A program made the position numbers and the translations under genes. The notes under the pieces are model-generated. The model saw only the letters and a program-made list of their open reading frames with translations, was not told where the DNA came from and ran no database searches. Below are positions 20,528 to 29,147 of a stretch of 64,000 bases of DNA, piece after piece. Numbering within the stretch: position 1 is the first letter of the stretch; each line of letters begins with the position of its first letter. The stretch comes from Acidobacteriota bacterium (GTDB lineage Bacteria > Acidobacteriota > Vicinamibacteria > Vicinamibacterales > UBA2999): the NCBI GenBank assembly GCA_963169195.1, contig CAUJDN010000065.1:1-64000 (forward strand). Direction: 5' to 3'.

Positions 20528-21169
20528 ATGCGCACCCGGCTCTCCACGTCCGCCTGCATCGCCGCCCTTCTCTCCATCCCGATGGCAGGCGTCGCCAGTG
20601 CCCAATCCATCGACGTCAGGGGATACGGGTTGGCCGGCACTGTCACCTTTGCCGCAGCGGAATCCTTCGAAGCCGTGCTGGGCAACCCGAGCGGGCCGAT
20701 ATTCGGCGGCGGTGCCGAGGTCGGCCTCCCATTCGGCGGCCTGTACGTCGGGGCCGGCGGATGGCGCTTCAGGCAGGACGGGGAGCGCGTGTTCGTGTCC
20801 GGCGAACAGATCTTCCCCTTGGGCATTCCCGTGACGGTGCAGGTGACGGCCGTCGAGATCACGGGAGGATGGCGTTTCCGCAACCTCTCGCGGCGGTTCG
20901 TGCCCTATGCCGGGGCCGGATGGAGCGCGTTCGGGTACGAGGAGACCTCGCGGTTCGCCGAGCCGGGCGAGAACGTCGATGAGCGATTCAGCGGCTACCA
21001 CCTCCTGGCCGGCGCGGAGCTCAGGATCACGGCGTGGCTGGGAATCGGCGGCGAGGTGGCCTGGACCCGCATTCCCGATGCCCTTGGCGACGGTGGTGTG
21101 TCGGAAGCATTCGGCGAATCAGACCTCGGGGGCACCAGCCTCCGGCTGAAGATCAGCATTGGTCGCTGA
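20528..21169 (+). CDS. Outer-membrane beta-barrel protein
   Basis: A 213-residue protein with a signal peptide (1-25, ending VASA-QS). The mature part alternates hydrophobic and polar residues with many glycines and aromatics, as in eight-stranded barrels (for example GGLYVGAGGWRFRQDGE, VTAVEITGGWRFRNL, RFVPYAGAGWSAFGYEET), and ends LRLKISIGR, a typical last strand. GGGGA lies 7 bp before the ATG. It begins 14 bp after the protease gene and is probably co-transcribed with it. Function unknown. Confidence 0.85.
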   Translation: MRTRLSTSACIAALLSIPMAGVASAQSIDVRGYGLAGTVTFAAAESFEAVLGNPSGPIFGGGAEVGLPFGGLYVGAGGWRFRQDGERVFVSGEQIFPLGIPVTVQVTAVEITGGWRFRNLSRRFVPYAGAGWSAFGYEETSRFAEPGENVDERFSGYHLLAGAELRITAWLGIGGEVAWTRIPDALGDGGVSEAFGESDLGGTSLRLKISIGR

Positions 21170-21461
21170 CCGCTCCTTCGAACGTCGCGTGCTCGCGGTC
21201 GTCAGGCGCGTGCCCGTGGGCCGCGTCACGACCTACGGGGACGTGGCCAGGCTGGCCGGGCGGCCCCGCGCGGCCCGGGCCGTGGGCAATATCCTGAAGA
21301 CGGCCACCCAGCCGGGCCTGCCGTACCACCGCGTGATCGCGGCAGGCGGGATGCTGGGCGGGTATTCGAGCCCTGCCCTCAAGCGCGCCCTCCTCGCGGC
21401 CGAGGGCCTGGCGGTCTCATCGCGGCGGGTCCGGCATTTCCACGCCGTTCGCTGGCCCTGA
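21159..21461 (+). CDS. Alkyltransferase-like (ATL) DNA-binding protein, MGMT family without the cysteine
   Basis: A 100-residue protein matching the DNA-binding domain of O6-alkylguanine-DNA alkyltransferase: VGRVTTYGDVARLAG (residues 21-35), RAARAVGNIL and PYHRVIAAGGMLGGYS. The active-site PCHR of true alkyltransferases is PYHR here, so it cannot accept an alkyl group; such proteins flag lesions for nucleotide excision repair. The TTG start at 21159 overlaps the barrel gene by 11 bp. No better start is in frame before the conserved region. Confidence 0.88.
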   Translation: MVADRSFERRVLAVVRRVPVGRVTTYGDVARLAGRPRAARAVGNILKTATQPGLPYHRVIAAGGMLGGYSSPALKRALLAAEGLAVSSRRVRHFHAVRWP

Positions 21462-21473
21462 CCGGGCCGCACC

Positions 21474-21498
21474 GAACCAATGGCGGGGGATCAACGTC
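21474..21498 (+). promoter_or_regulatory. Candidate ECF-type promoter (GAACC-N16-CGTC)
   Basis: GAACC (21474-21478), a 16-bp spacer and CGTC (21495-21498) match the AAC/CGT logic of many ECF sigma promoters. The element lies upstream of the ECF sigma gene, the usual place for autoregulation. No housekeeping -10 is visible there. Confidence 0.5.
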
Positions 21499-21526
21499 AT
21501 TGTGGGCGTGATCAACCCTGCCCGGC

Positions 21527-22093
21527 ATGTCCTCGTCTAAGCCTTCAGGAGACGTGCGGAGCGCGGACCTGGCCCTGGCCGGCCGCATCAGGTCTGGCGA
21601 CGGGGAGGCCTTCGAGGCGTTGTATCGTCAGCACGCGACGCGCCTCTACAATCTGGCCAGCCGGATGGCGGCCGGGGCGGCCGATGCCGAGGATCTGCTG
21701 CAGGATGTCTTCCTCCTGGCCTACCGGAAGCTCGGAAGCTTCCGGGGCGAGTCGAGCCTCGGGACGTGGCTGTACCGGCTGGCGATGAATCACTGCCTGG
21801 ACGTCCTGCGCAGCCGCCAGGCGCGCATGGGACAGGTGACCGATTCGATGGATGAGCCGGATGCGGTGCCCGTGGCGGCACCCGGACCCGGGCTCGGAGC
21901 GGTGAGCCGCATCGACCTCGAGCGAGCCATCGAGGCGCTGCCGCCTGCGTGCCGTGCGGCCTTCCTGCTGCACGACGTGGAGGGGTTCGGCCATCATGAG
22001 GCGGCCGATATCCTGGGAGTGTCGGAGGGGACTTCGAAGTCGCAGGTGCACAAGGCCCGCCTGCGAATCCGCGCCCGCCTGGGCGCGAGATGA
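21527..22093 (+). CDS. ECF RNA polymerase sigma factor (sigma-70 family)
   Basis: A 188-residue sigma factor with region 2 (EAFEALYRQHATRLYNLASRM to DAEDLLQDVFLLAYRKLGSFRGESSLGTWLYRLAMNHCLD, residues 27-88) and region 4 (ALPPACRAAFLLHDVEGFGHHEAADILGVSEGTSKSQVHKAR, about 140-182). There is no region 3. The stop overlaps the anti-sigma start (ATGA), so the two are made together. The candidate GAACC-N16-CGTC element upstream suggests autoregulation. The signal sensed is unknown, but the operon's envelope-type proteins point to cell-envelope stress. Confidence 0.95.
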   Translation: MSSSKPSGDVRSADLALAGRIRSGDGEAFEALYRQHATRLYNLASRMAAGAADAEDLLQDVFLLAYRKLGSFRGESSLGTWLYRLAMNHCLDVLRSRQARMGQVTDSMDEPDAVPVAAPGPGLGAVSRIDLERAIEALPPACRAAFLLHDVEGFGHHEAADILGVSEGTSKSQVHKARLRIRARLGAR

Positions 22094-22833
22094 TCGCGGC
22101 CGGGGGCGTATCGACCGTGGATTGCCAGGATCTGCCTGTCGCCGACTTCGTGGACGGAGATCTCGACCCTGCGCGGCAGCGGGCCGTGCAGCGCCATCTT
22201 GAAGGGTGCCCGTCGTGCCGGGGGCTCGTGGCGGATCTGCGCACGGTCCGCGCCGCCGCGTTCACCCTGGAGCGCCGGGAGCCGCCTCCGGAGCTTCTGG
22301 AGCGGATCCAGGCCCGCCTGACCAGCGAGGGCGCGGAGCCGGCGCGCCGGGCCGCGTGGCCGAGCACACGCGCCGCGTGGGGCGTGTGGCTGGCGGCCGC
22401 CGCGGCCCTCGTCATCACCACGGCCATCGGCCTCGTGCCCCTGCTGCGCCAGAGCGCGCCGGCACCGGACGTCGCCGCCCCCCCCGGCGAGGCGGCCCTC
22501 ATCGACTCGGTGGAAGCCGACCTCCAGGCGGCCGAGGCTCATTACCAGAAGGCCATCGTCGGTCTCGAGCAGATCGCGAGAAGCGACAGCGGCGAATTGG
22601 AACCACAAGTGGCCTCGGTGCTGCAGAAGAACCTGCAGCTCGTCGACCAGGCCATCGATGAAAGCCGCGCCGCCCTCAAGGCCGAGCCCGCGAGCGCGCC
22701 AGCCCAGCAGGGCCTGTTCGAGGCCATGCGCACGAAGGTCGCGCTGCTCCAGCAGACCGTCGAGCTGATCAACGAGATGCGCAAGGGGAATCAGGCCGAG
22801 GCCGGGCGCCTGATGCAGGACCTGTCCCGGTAA
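22090..22833 (+). CDS. Membrane anti-sigma factor with a zinc-finger (ZAS/zf-HC2) domain
   Basis: A 247-residue protein. The N-terminal 55 residues carry the zinc-binding pattern His36-x3-Cys40-x2-Cys43 (HLEGCPSC), with Cys12 as a possible further ligand. A single transmembrane helix lies around 94-117, and the C-terminal part (about 135-245) is a predicted long helical or coiled-coil periplasmic segment (VEADLQAAEAHYQKAIVGLEQI, then TVELINEMRK). It is expected to hold the sigma factor inactive at the membrane. The helical sensor part has no named family. Confidence 0.92.
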   Translation: MIAAGGVSTVDCQDLPVADFVDGDLDPARQRAVQRHLEGCPSCRGLVADLRTVRAAAFTLERREPPPELLERIQARLTSEGAEPARRAAWPSTRAAWGVWLAAAAALVITTAIGLVPLLRQSAPAPDVAAPPGEAALIDSVEADLQAAEAHYQKAIVGLEQIARSDSGELEPQVASVLQKNLQLVDQAIDESRAALKAEPASAPAQQGLFEAMRTKVALLQQTVELINEMRKGNQAEAGRLMQDLSR

Positions 22834-22838
22834 CGACC

Positions 22839-23885
22839 ATGATTGACATGCGAATCCTCACCGCCCTCCTCGTCACCGCCATCGCCACGGCCCCTCTCGG
22901 CGCCGCAGACACGCCCGCGCCTCGGGACACGGACGCCCGTCGCGCAGGCTGGCTGGACCGTTTCGCCGACGCGCGCCAGGGGCCCGAGCAGACCGACCGG
23001 GTGGTGCAGGCCATCCAGGTAGGACCGGGTGGGGCGCTCGACCTGTCCAACATCTCCGGCAGTGTGCGGGTCACGGGCGATGGCGGCGCCGAGATTCGGA
23101 TCGAGGCGACCAGGCGCGTGCGCCACCGGGACGCCGACGAGGCCCGCCGCCTCCTGCAGCAGCTGCGGGTGGACATCACGACCGTCGGGGGCCGCGTGGA
23201 AGTACGCACGACGTACCCGCGGCGTTCCGGCCCGGGCGGGGACCGTGTCTCCGCAAGCGTGGACTACGTCGTCTCGGTCCCGGCTGACGCGGACGTGGCC
23301 GTGAAGACCATCTCCGGGGATGTGAACGTGGTGCGCGTGAACGGCGACGTGCGCGCGGAGGCCGTGAGCGGCGACGTCGAGGTGACCGCCACGCCGAACC
23401 TCGCTGTCGCGAAGACCGTGTCCGGCGACGTGACCGCGCGCGAGGTGAGTGCCGCGGGCGGCATTTCCCTCGGGTCGGTCAGCGGGACCGTGGCAGCCAC
23501 GGGGTTGAAGGCGCGTTCGCTCGAGTGCGGTTCGGTCAGCGGAGACGTGCAGCTCTCGAGCCTCGAGGTGGAGCGGCTCCAGGTGAAGTCGGTCTCCGGC
23601 GGCATTCTCTTCCAGGCCACCCTGGCGCGCGGCGGGCGATACGACCTGACGTCGCACTCCGGCGACATTCGGGTCGTCCTGGGCTCGGACACGGGCTTCG
23701 AGCTCGATGCCAGTACCTTCAGCGGCAGCGTCCGCTCCGACTTCCCGGTCACGCTCCGGCCGGCACGCCGTGCGGAACGCGGGCGCGGCGCCGAGACCCG
23801 CACCATCCGCGGCTCGTACGGGGACGCCAGCGCCATCCTGGTCGCCCAGACCTTCAGCGGGACGGTGGTAATCGGCCGGAAGTGA
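22839..23885 (+). CDS. Secreted DUF4097-type beta-helix repeat protein
   Basis: A 348-residue protein with a signal peptide (about 1-23). From residue 65 on it is built of short beta repeats that often read SGDV or SGxV (NISGSVRV, TISGDVNV, AVSGDVEV, TVSGDVTA, SVSGTVAA, SVSGDVQL, SVSGGILF, HSGDIRV, FSGSVRS, FSGTVVI), typical of DUF4097 putative adhesin-like proteins. It follows the anti-sigma gene after 5 bp and is the likely third member of the sigma operon. Role unknown; surface or periplasmic. The ATG at 22848 is an alternative start. Confidence 0.88.
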   Translation: MIDMRILTALLVTAIATAPLGAADTPAPRDTDARRAGWLDRFADARQGPEQTDRVVQAIQVGPGGALDLSNISGSVRVTGDGGAEIRIEATRRVRHRDADEARRLLQQLRVDITTVGGRVEVRTTYPRRSGPGGDRVSASVDYVVSVPADADVAVKTISGDVNVVRVNGDVRAEAVSGDVEVTATPNLAVAKTVSGDVTAREVSAAGGISLGSVSGTVAATGLKARSLECGSVSGDVQLSSLEVERLQVKSVSGGILFQATLARGGRYDLTSHSGDIRVVLGSDTGFELDASTFSGSVRSDFPVTLRPARRAERGRGAETRTIRGSYGDASAILVAQTFSGTVVIGRK

Positions 23886-23900
23886 GCGTCGCGGGACTGC

Positions 23901-23906
23901 TATAAT
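23901..23906 (+). promoter_or_regulatory. Extended -10 element (TGC-TATAAT)
   Basis: A perfect TATAAT preceded by TG at the extended position. It is 24 bp before the ATG at 23931, with GGAGG at 23914-23918 in the leader, so this gene has a conventional short leader and can be expressed apart from the sigma operon. Confidence 0.7.
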
Positions 23907-23930
23907 TTCCCGCGGAGGCTCGTCACAATC

Positions 23931-24377
23931 ATGACCCCTAGATGGCTTGTCGGAACGGCGGTCGCGGCGCTCCTGTCTGTCGGCGCCGCGGCTCAGACCC
24001 CGCAGGGCCAGGTCCCGTCCGGAGAAACCTCCCTTGGCTCGGTCACGCTTCCTCGGGCGGTCATGGCCAACGGCCAGACGCTCCGGGCCGGTGCCTACCA
24101 GGTGCGGCTGACGGCCGAAGCGGCCCAACCCACCGTTCCCGGCATTCAGATGGAACGCTGGGTGGAGTTCCTGCGCGGCGGGAAGGTCGTGGGCCGTGAA
24201 GTCGTCAGCATCATTCCCAGGGACGAGGAGAAGGACCTGCACAGTGGCGGCAAGGGTCCAAGGCCCGCCGCCGGGACGGCGCGCGTCGAAACCCTGAAAG
24301 GCGACGACTACGTAAGAGTGTGGATCAACCGCCGCGGCGTGAACTACCTGCTGCACCTTCCGCCCGCCAAGGGCTAG
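23931..24377 (+). CDS. Secreted hypothetical protein
   Basis: A 148-residue protein with a signal peptide (1-22, ending AAA-QTP). The mature domain begins LGSVTLPRAVMANGQTLRAGAYQVRLT, a pattern of small beta-sandwich periplasmic proteins, and ends KGDDYVRVWINRRGVNYLLHLPPAKG. I do not recognise a named family. It has its own strong -10 and Shine-Dalgarno sequence and is followed by a terminator-like hairpin. Confidence 0.8.
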   Translation: MTPRWLVGTAVAALLSVGAAAQTPQGQVPSGETSLGSVTLPRAVMANGQTLRAGAYQVRLTAEAAQPTVPGIQMERWVEFLRGGKVVGREVVSIIPRDEEKDLHSGGKGPRPAAGTARVETLKGDDYVRVWINRRGVNYLLHLPPAKG

Positions 24378-24402
24378 GGTCGCGGGCCCCGGGAACACCG
24401 GA

Positions 24403-24444
24403 GGCTGGGTTGCCGCGATGCGCGGCCCCGGCCTTTCGTCTTTC
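24403..24444 (+). terminator. Hairpin terminator after the secreted hypothetical gene
   Basis: The outer stem is GGCTGGG (24403-24409) with CCCCGGCC (24426-24433, one G-T pair), the inner stem CCGCG/CGCGG around an ATG loop, and then a T-rich tail TTTCGTCTTTC. It lies between the convergent 23931 gene and rng. Confidence 0.65.
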
Positions 24445-24485
24445 GGGACCGCGCGGCGAACCGGGAGCCCCGAACCTCGGCCCCC

Positions 24486-26057
24486 CTAGCCCCCGATCGA
24501 CATCACGTCGAACTGCTCGTGGTGCAGGTGGACATCGGGCTTGACGATGACATCGCGCCCGAGCAGCGCCTTCAGGTCCTTCAAGACACCGCGCTCCTCT
24601 TCCTTGAGGGCGCGGGCGATGTCCGGGTTGACGCGGAGCAGGACCCCCGGGCCGTCGAGATCCTGGGCGACCTTCTTCAGCTCGGTGAGGATCTCGTAGC
24701 AGACGGTCGAGCTCGACTTGATGGTCCCGGCACCCGAGCAGTAGGGGCAGGGCTCGGTGAGCAGCCGCTCGAGGCTCTGCTTGACACGCTTGCGCGTCAC
24801 GATGACGAGGCCGAAGTCCGAAACCTGCAGCGCCTTGGAGGGCGCGCGGTCCTTGCGCAGCTCCTGCTCCACGGTCTGGAACACCTTCTGGCGGTTCTTC
24901 TTCTCCTCCATATCGATGAAGTCGCACACGATGATGCCGCCCAGATCGCGCAGGCGGATCTGGCGCACGATCTCCTTCGCCGCCTCGAGGTTGGTCTTCA
25001 GGATGGTGTCCTCGAGCCGTCCCGCGGTCTTCTTCCCGACGTAGCGGCCCGTGTTGACGTCGATGGCCACCAGCGCCTCGGTCTGGTTGATGACGATCGA
25101 GCCGCCCGACTTGAGCCACACCTTGCTGCGCAGCGCCTTGTCGAGCTCGGCCTGCACGCCGTATTCCTCGAAGATCGGATAGTCCTTGTCGTAGAGCTTC
25201 ACGCGAAGCAGCAGCGACGGCATGATGTGGCCGATGAACTCGACGATGCGCTCGTGCTCGCGCGGGTCATCGATGCGGATGGCCGTGTAGTCGTCGGTCA
25301 GGAGGTCGCGGAGCAGCTTGTTGACCAGGCTGGGCTCCTGGTAGATGACGGCCGGCGCCCGGCGGCCCTCCGACTTCTGGCGCATCTCCAGCCAGATCTT
25401 GTGGAAGTAGTTCAGGTCCGCCAGGATGTCTTCCTTGGTCCGCCCCTCGGCGGCGGTGCGGATGATGACGCCGCCGCCGAAGTGGTGCTGCTCGCGGAAC
25501 TCCCTGACGATGCCGCGCAGGCGCGCGCGCTCCTCGCGGGTGGCGATCTTGCGCGAGATGCCGATGTGATCCACCGTCGGCATGAAGACGAGGAAGCGGC
25601 CCGGCAGCGTCACGTGGCAGGTGAGCCGCGCGCCCTTGGTGCCGAGCGGCTCCTTGGCCACCTGCACCACGACGTCCTGGCCTTCCTTCAGCAGATCCTC
25701 GATCCTGGGCTCGGGCTGCCGCTCCCGCTCCTTGTCCCGCTCGCGGGCCCGCTCCCCCGGCCCGCCGTCGCCCGGCTCACCCTTGACCTTCGGCTCGACG
25801 TCGTCGTCGGCGCCCTCCAGCTCGTCGAGGTTGCTGAGGACGTCGGAGACGTAGAGGAAGCCGTCGCGCTCGAGGCCGAGATCGATGAAGGACGACTGCA
25901 TGCCGGGGAGGACCTTGGAGACGCGGCCCTTGTAGACGTTGCCGACCACCCCGCGGCTGCGCTCGCGCTCGACGAAGATCTCGGCCAGCTGATCGTCCTC
26001 GAGGATGGCCACACGGGTCTCGTGGCCGTTGGACGAAATGATCATTTCTTTGGTCAT
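24486..26057 (-). CDS. rng: Ribonuclease G/E family endoribonuclease
   Basis: A 523-residue RNase G-type enzyme for rRNA and mRNA processing. It has the S1 RNA-binding domain (about residues 37-135, GNVYKGRVSKVLPGMQSSFIDLGLERDGFLYVSDV), interrupted by a charged low-complexity insert of about 45 residues (DDDVEPKVKGEPGDGG...KERERQ). The catalytic aspartates are in VAIDVNTGRYVG and CDFIDMEEKKNR, and the zinc-link CPYCSGAGTI follows. The long C-terminal degradosome tail of RNase E is absent. It is the last gene of the mre-rodA operon, the same neighbourhood as rng (cafA) in E. coli. Confidence 0.95.
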   Translation of the reverse strand: MTKEMIISSNGHETRVAILEDDQLAEIFVERERSRGVVGNVYKGRVSKVLPGMQSSFIDLGLERDGFLYVSDVLSNLDELEGADDDVEPKVKGEPGDGGPGERARERDKERERQPEPRIEDLLKEGQDVVVQVAKEPLGTKGARLTCHVTLPGRFLVFMPTVDHIGISRKIATREERARLRGIVREFREQHHFGGGVIIRTAAEGRTKEDILADLNYFHKIWLEMRQKSEGRRAPAVIYQEPSLVNKLLRDLLTDDYTAIRIDDPREHERIVEFIGHIMPSLLLRVKLYDKDYPIFEEYGVQAELDKALRSKVWLKSGGSIVINQTEALVAIDVNTGRYVGKKTAGRLEDTILKTNLEAAKEIVRQIRLRDLGGIIVCDFIDMEEKKNRQKVFQTVEQELRKDRAPSKALQVSDFGLVIVTRKRVKQSLERLLTEPCPYCSGAGTIKSSSTVCYEILTELKKVAQDLDGPGVLLRVNPDIARALKEEERGVLKDLKALLGRDVIVKPDVHLHHEQFDVMSIGG

Positions 26058-26094
26058 GGAATCTGGAGGGAGGGGCCAGCCGCAGGGACGGGCA

Positions 26095-27180
26095 TCAGTT
26101 CGTGAACCGTCGCATCCGGACGTTCAGGATGAGACCAAACCCCGCGAGGGTGGCGATCATCGACGACCCGCCGTAGCTCATCAACGGCAGCGTGAGTCCC
26201 TTGACCGGCACGAGCCCCATCGACATGGTGATGTTGTAGACGACCTGGAACGTGAAGGAAGCCAGCACGCCCAGAACCAGGTAGGCGCCCAGCCGGTCCT
26301 TGGCCAGCCGGGCCGCCTCCATCGAACGCAGGATCACGAAGAGGTAGAGCCCCAGCGCCACGATGACACCGGCGAAGCCCTGCTCCTCGGCGAGCACCGA
26401 GAAGATGAAGTCGTTATGGGCCACCGGCAGGAACCGCAGCTGCCCCTGCGTGCCCTCCATGAAGCCCTTGCCCCAGACGCCACCGGACCCGACGGTGATG
26501 CGCGCCTGGATCTGCTGATAGCCGGCGCCGCGCGGGTCCTGCCCGGGATCGAGGAACGTGGCGATGCGCTCGCGCTGGTAGTCCTGCAGGCCGAACTTGT
26601 AGGCGACGGGCGCGGCGAGCAGCGCGACCACGGCCACGACGCCGAGATAGCGCATCGGCAGGCCGGCGAGGTAGGTGACGGCCAGCAGCACCGGCAGGAG
26701 CGTCACGGCGGTACCCAGGTCCGGCTGCCGCGCGATGAGCAGCAGCGGCACGGCCGTGAGGACGCCGGCGAACAGCAGATCGTGGTTCGTGAGCGCCTGA
26801 CGCCGGCTGTCGCCGAGCATCTTGGCCAGGACCAGCGCGAGGGTCGCCTTGGCGAACTCGGAGGGCTGCAGGTTGAAGGGCCCGAGGTCGATCCAGCGAC
26901 GCGAGCCGCCCCGCACCTCGCCGGCGAAGAGCACCCCGACCAGCGTGAGGACCATCGCGAGGTAGATCAGGTGCGACTTGTCGCCGAGCGACCGGTAGTC
27001 CACCGACAGGCAGGCCAGCAGGGCGATGAGGCCGAGGCCCATGGCGTAGATCTGGGTCCAGTAGACGCTGGTCGGCCCCCCGGTGGCGGAGTAGATCATC
27101 GTCAGGCCCATCGCGCAGAGCGCGAAGACGGCGCCGATGAGCAGCCAGTCGATGTGGTGGTAGAGGCGGCGCTCGAACAT
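26095..27180 (-). CDS. rodA: Rod shape-determining peptidoglycan glycosyltransferase RodA
   Basis: A 361-residue SEDS-family membrane protein that polymerises lipid II for side-wall growth with PBP2. About ten hydrophobic segments are present. SEDS landmarks include GSRRWIDLGPFNLQPSEFAK near residues 90-109, RQPDLGTA near 150, the conserved GSGGVWGKGFMEGTQGQLRFLPVAHNDFIFSVLAEEQG (about 238-275) and LPLMSYGGSSM near the end. The start overlaps the mrdA stop by a TGATG. Confidence 0.97.
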   Translation of the reverse strand: MFERRLYHHIDWLLIGAVFALCAMGLTMIYSATGGPTSVYWTQIYAMGLGLIALLACLSVDYRSLGDKSHLIYLAMVLTLVGVLFAGEVRGGSRRWIDLGPFNLQPSEFAKATLALVLAKMLGDSRRQALTNHDLLFAGVLTAVPLLLIARQPDLGTAVTLLPVLLAVTYLAGLPMRYLGVVAVVALLAAPVAYKFGLQDYQRERIATFLDPGQDPRGAGYQQIQARITVGSGGVWGKGFMEGTQGQLRFLPVAHNDFIFSVLAEEQGFAGVIVALGLYLFVILRSMEAARLAKDRLGAYLVLGVLASFTFQVVYNITMSMGLVPVKGLTLPLMSYGGSSMIATLAGFGLILNVRMRRFTN

Positions 27181-29099
27181 CAGCGCTCGTCGGCCGCCGT
27201 GTTGGCGGCAACCCGGATCGGCGCCGTGGGCGCCGGCGTGGGCGCCGACCCACCGGGGCCGGGCACCTGGAGCGCGGGCGGCGGCAGGCCGTCCTTCTGG
27301 GCGAAGTAGGTTTCCATGATGTGCCGGGCGATGGGCGCGGCCAGGTAGCCGTGCTCCGAGTGTTCGGCGAACACGACGCCGGCCACTTCGGGGTTGTCGC
27401 GCGGCGCGAAGAACACGAACCAGCCGTGATCGCGCAGGTCCTTGGCCGTGGCGCCCGCACGGGCCTTCCCCTGGTTGGAGATCACCTGCGCCGTTCCCGT
27501 CTTCCCCGCCACGTCGCGCCCGGCGATCCTCGCGCGACCGGCCGTGCCCGCCGCGTTCACCGCCATCCAGAGGCCGTCGTGGAGGGCCGAGACGGTCGAC
27601 GGCTTCATCAGCATCGGCGGGACCGGGCTCGCCGGCAGCGGCACCGGCTGCCAGCCCTCGCCATCGCCTTCGTCGATGGCCGTCACCAGGCGCGGGACGA
27701 CACGCGTGCCGCCGTTGGCCACGGTCGCCATCATCACCGCCATCGACATCGGCGTCACCGACAGCTGGCCCTGCCCGATCGCGACCGAGATGGTCTCGCC
27801 CGCATACCACTTCTCGCCGGTGCGCTGCCGCTTCCATTCGGTCGAGGGCACGATGCTCTCCACTTCGTTCGGCAGGTCGATGCCGCTCCTGCCCGCCAGG
27901 CCGAGCTTCTCGGCGTAGGCGCGCAGGCGATCGACCCCGAGCATGTTGCCCAGCGTGTAGAAGTACACGTTGCACGACTTCTCGAGGGCATGCCGCATGT
28001 CCACGTATCCATGGCCGTGCGCGAGGTGGCACTTGAAGAAGCGCCCATAGAACGTGGCGCCACCCGGGCAGTAGATCTGGTGGTCCGGGGTGACGAGGCC
28101 CTCCTCGAGGGCGGCGGCGGCCACGGCGATCTTGAACGTGGACCCTGGCGAATAACGACCCTGGATGGCACGATTCTGGAGGGGGCGGAGTTCGTCGGTG
28201 TTCAGGGCCGTCCACGCCGCGCGATCGATGCCCGTCGCAAACGCATTGGGATCGTAGGACGGCAGGCTCGTCAGCGTGAGCACGTCGCCGGTGCGCGGGT
28301 CGAGCACGACGGCCGCGCCCCAGTAGCCGTAGGCGCGGAAGGCATCCTCCGCCGCCTGCTGCATGGCGTGATTGAGGGACAGCCGCACGCGACGCCCCTC
28401 GACCGGAGGCAGTTCCTCGATCGTGCGGATTTCCCGCCCCACGCTGTTCACCACGACGCGCCGGGCGCCGTCGGCGCCCATCAGCATCTGGTTGTAGACG
28501 CGCTCCAGGCCGGACTGCCCCACGATGGCTCCGGCGGGCACCCGGTCGTCGTTGATTTGCTGATCGCTGGCCTCGCCCACATAGCCGATGAGGTGCGCGG
28601 CCAGGTCGCGGCCCGGGTACTCCCGCGTGGGCACCTCCTGGACCATCACGTCCGGCAACTCGAAGTCCAGCCGGCGAGCCGTGACGGCGGCGACCTGCGC
28701 CAGCGTGGCATCCTGGACCACGACGATCGGGCGGTACGTCGGCTCGCGTCGGTGCCGGTCGACGATGTCGCGCACCCGCGCCTCGTCGACGCCCGTCACC
28801 TCCGCGAGGAGTGCGATCGTCCGGTCCAGGTCCCTGGTGTGCTCGCGGACGATCGAGATGTTGAAGGCGCTCCGGTTCTCGACCAGCACCCGCCCGTTGC
28901 GGTCGTAGATGATCCCCCGTGGCGCCCGCAGCGAGAGCGTCCGCTGGTGGTTGTTCTCGGCCATCTCCTGGAACCGGGTGTGCTGCACCACCTGGATGAA
29001 CCAGAAGCCGCCGGCCAGCAGGCCGAAGACGACCAGCACCGACACGCGCAGCCAGATGAGCCGCGCGGCCAGCCGCCGTCGATCCTCAGCGATCGCCAT
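27180..29099 (-). CDS. mrdA: Penicillin-binding protein 2 (PBP2), elongasome transpeptidase
   Basis: A 639-residue class B PBP that crosslinks peptidoglycan during elongation. An N-terminal anchor (about 15-38) is followed by the dimerisation domain and a transpeptidase domain with Ser320-Thr-Phe-Lys323 (SPGSTFK), Ser375-Cys-Asn377 and Lys533-Thr-Gly (KTGTAQ). A proline-rich tail ends the protein. TAGGAT ends 6 bp before the ATG, so mrdA-rodA-rng can be transcribed separately from mreBCD. The gap to mreD is 48 bp. Confidence 0.97.
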   Translation of the reverse strand: MAIAEDRRRLAARLIWLRVSVLVVFGLLAGGFWFIQVVQHTRFQEMAENNHQRTLSLRAPRGIIYDRNGRVLVENRSAFNISIVREHTRDLDRTIALLAEVTGVDEARVRDIVDRHRREPTYRPIVVVQDATLAQVAAVTARRLDFELPDVMVQEVPTREYPGRDLAAHLIGYVGEASDQQINDDRVPAGAIVGQSGLERVYNQMLMGADGARRVVVNSVGREIRTIEELPPVEGRRVRLSLNHAMQQAAEDAFRAYGYWGAAVVLDPRTGDVLTLTSLPSYDPNAFATGIDRAAWTALNTDELRPLQNRAIQGRYSPGSTFKIAVAAAALEEGLVTPDHQIYCPGGATFYGRFFKCHLAHGHGYVDMRHALEKSCNVYFYTLGNMLGVDRLRAYAEKLGLAGRSGIDLPNEVESIVPSTEWKRQRTGEKWYAGETISVAIGQGQLSVTPMSMAVMMATVANGGTRVVPRLVTAIDEGDGEGWQPVPLPASPVPPMLMKPSTVSALHDGLWMAVNAAGTAGRARIAGRDVAGKTGTAQVISNQGKARAGATAKDLRDHGWFVFFAPRDNPEVAGVVFAEHSEHGYLAAPIARHIMETYFAQKDGLPPPALQVPGPGGSAPTPAPTAPIRVAANTAADER

Positions 29100-29105
29100 G
29101 TGCCT

Positions 29106-29111
29106 ATCCTA
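29106..29111 (-). promoter_or_regulatory. -10 element (TAGGAT) of mrdA, leaderless type
   Basis: TAGGAT ends exactly 6 bp before the mrdA ATG, in the 48-bp gap after mreD. It would uncouple PBP2 and RodA from mreBCD. Confidence 0.5.
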
Positions 29112-29147
29112 CAGAACGGTCCGTGACCATGCGAGGCCTACCTCGCG

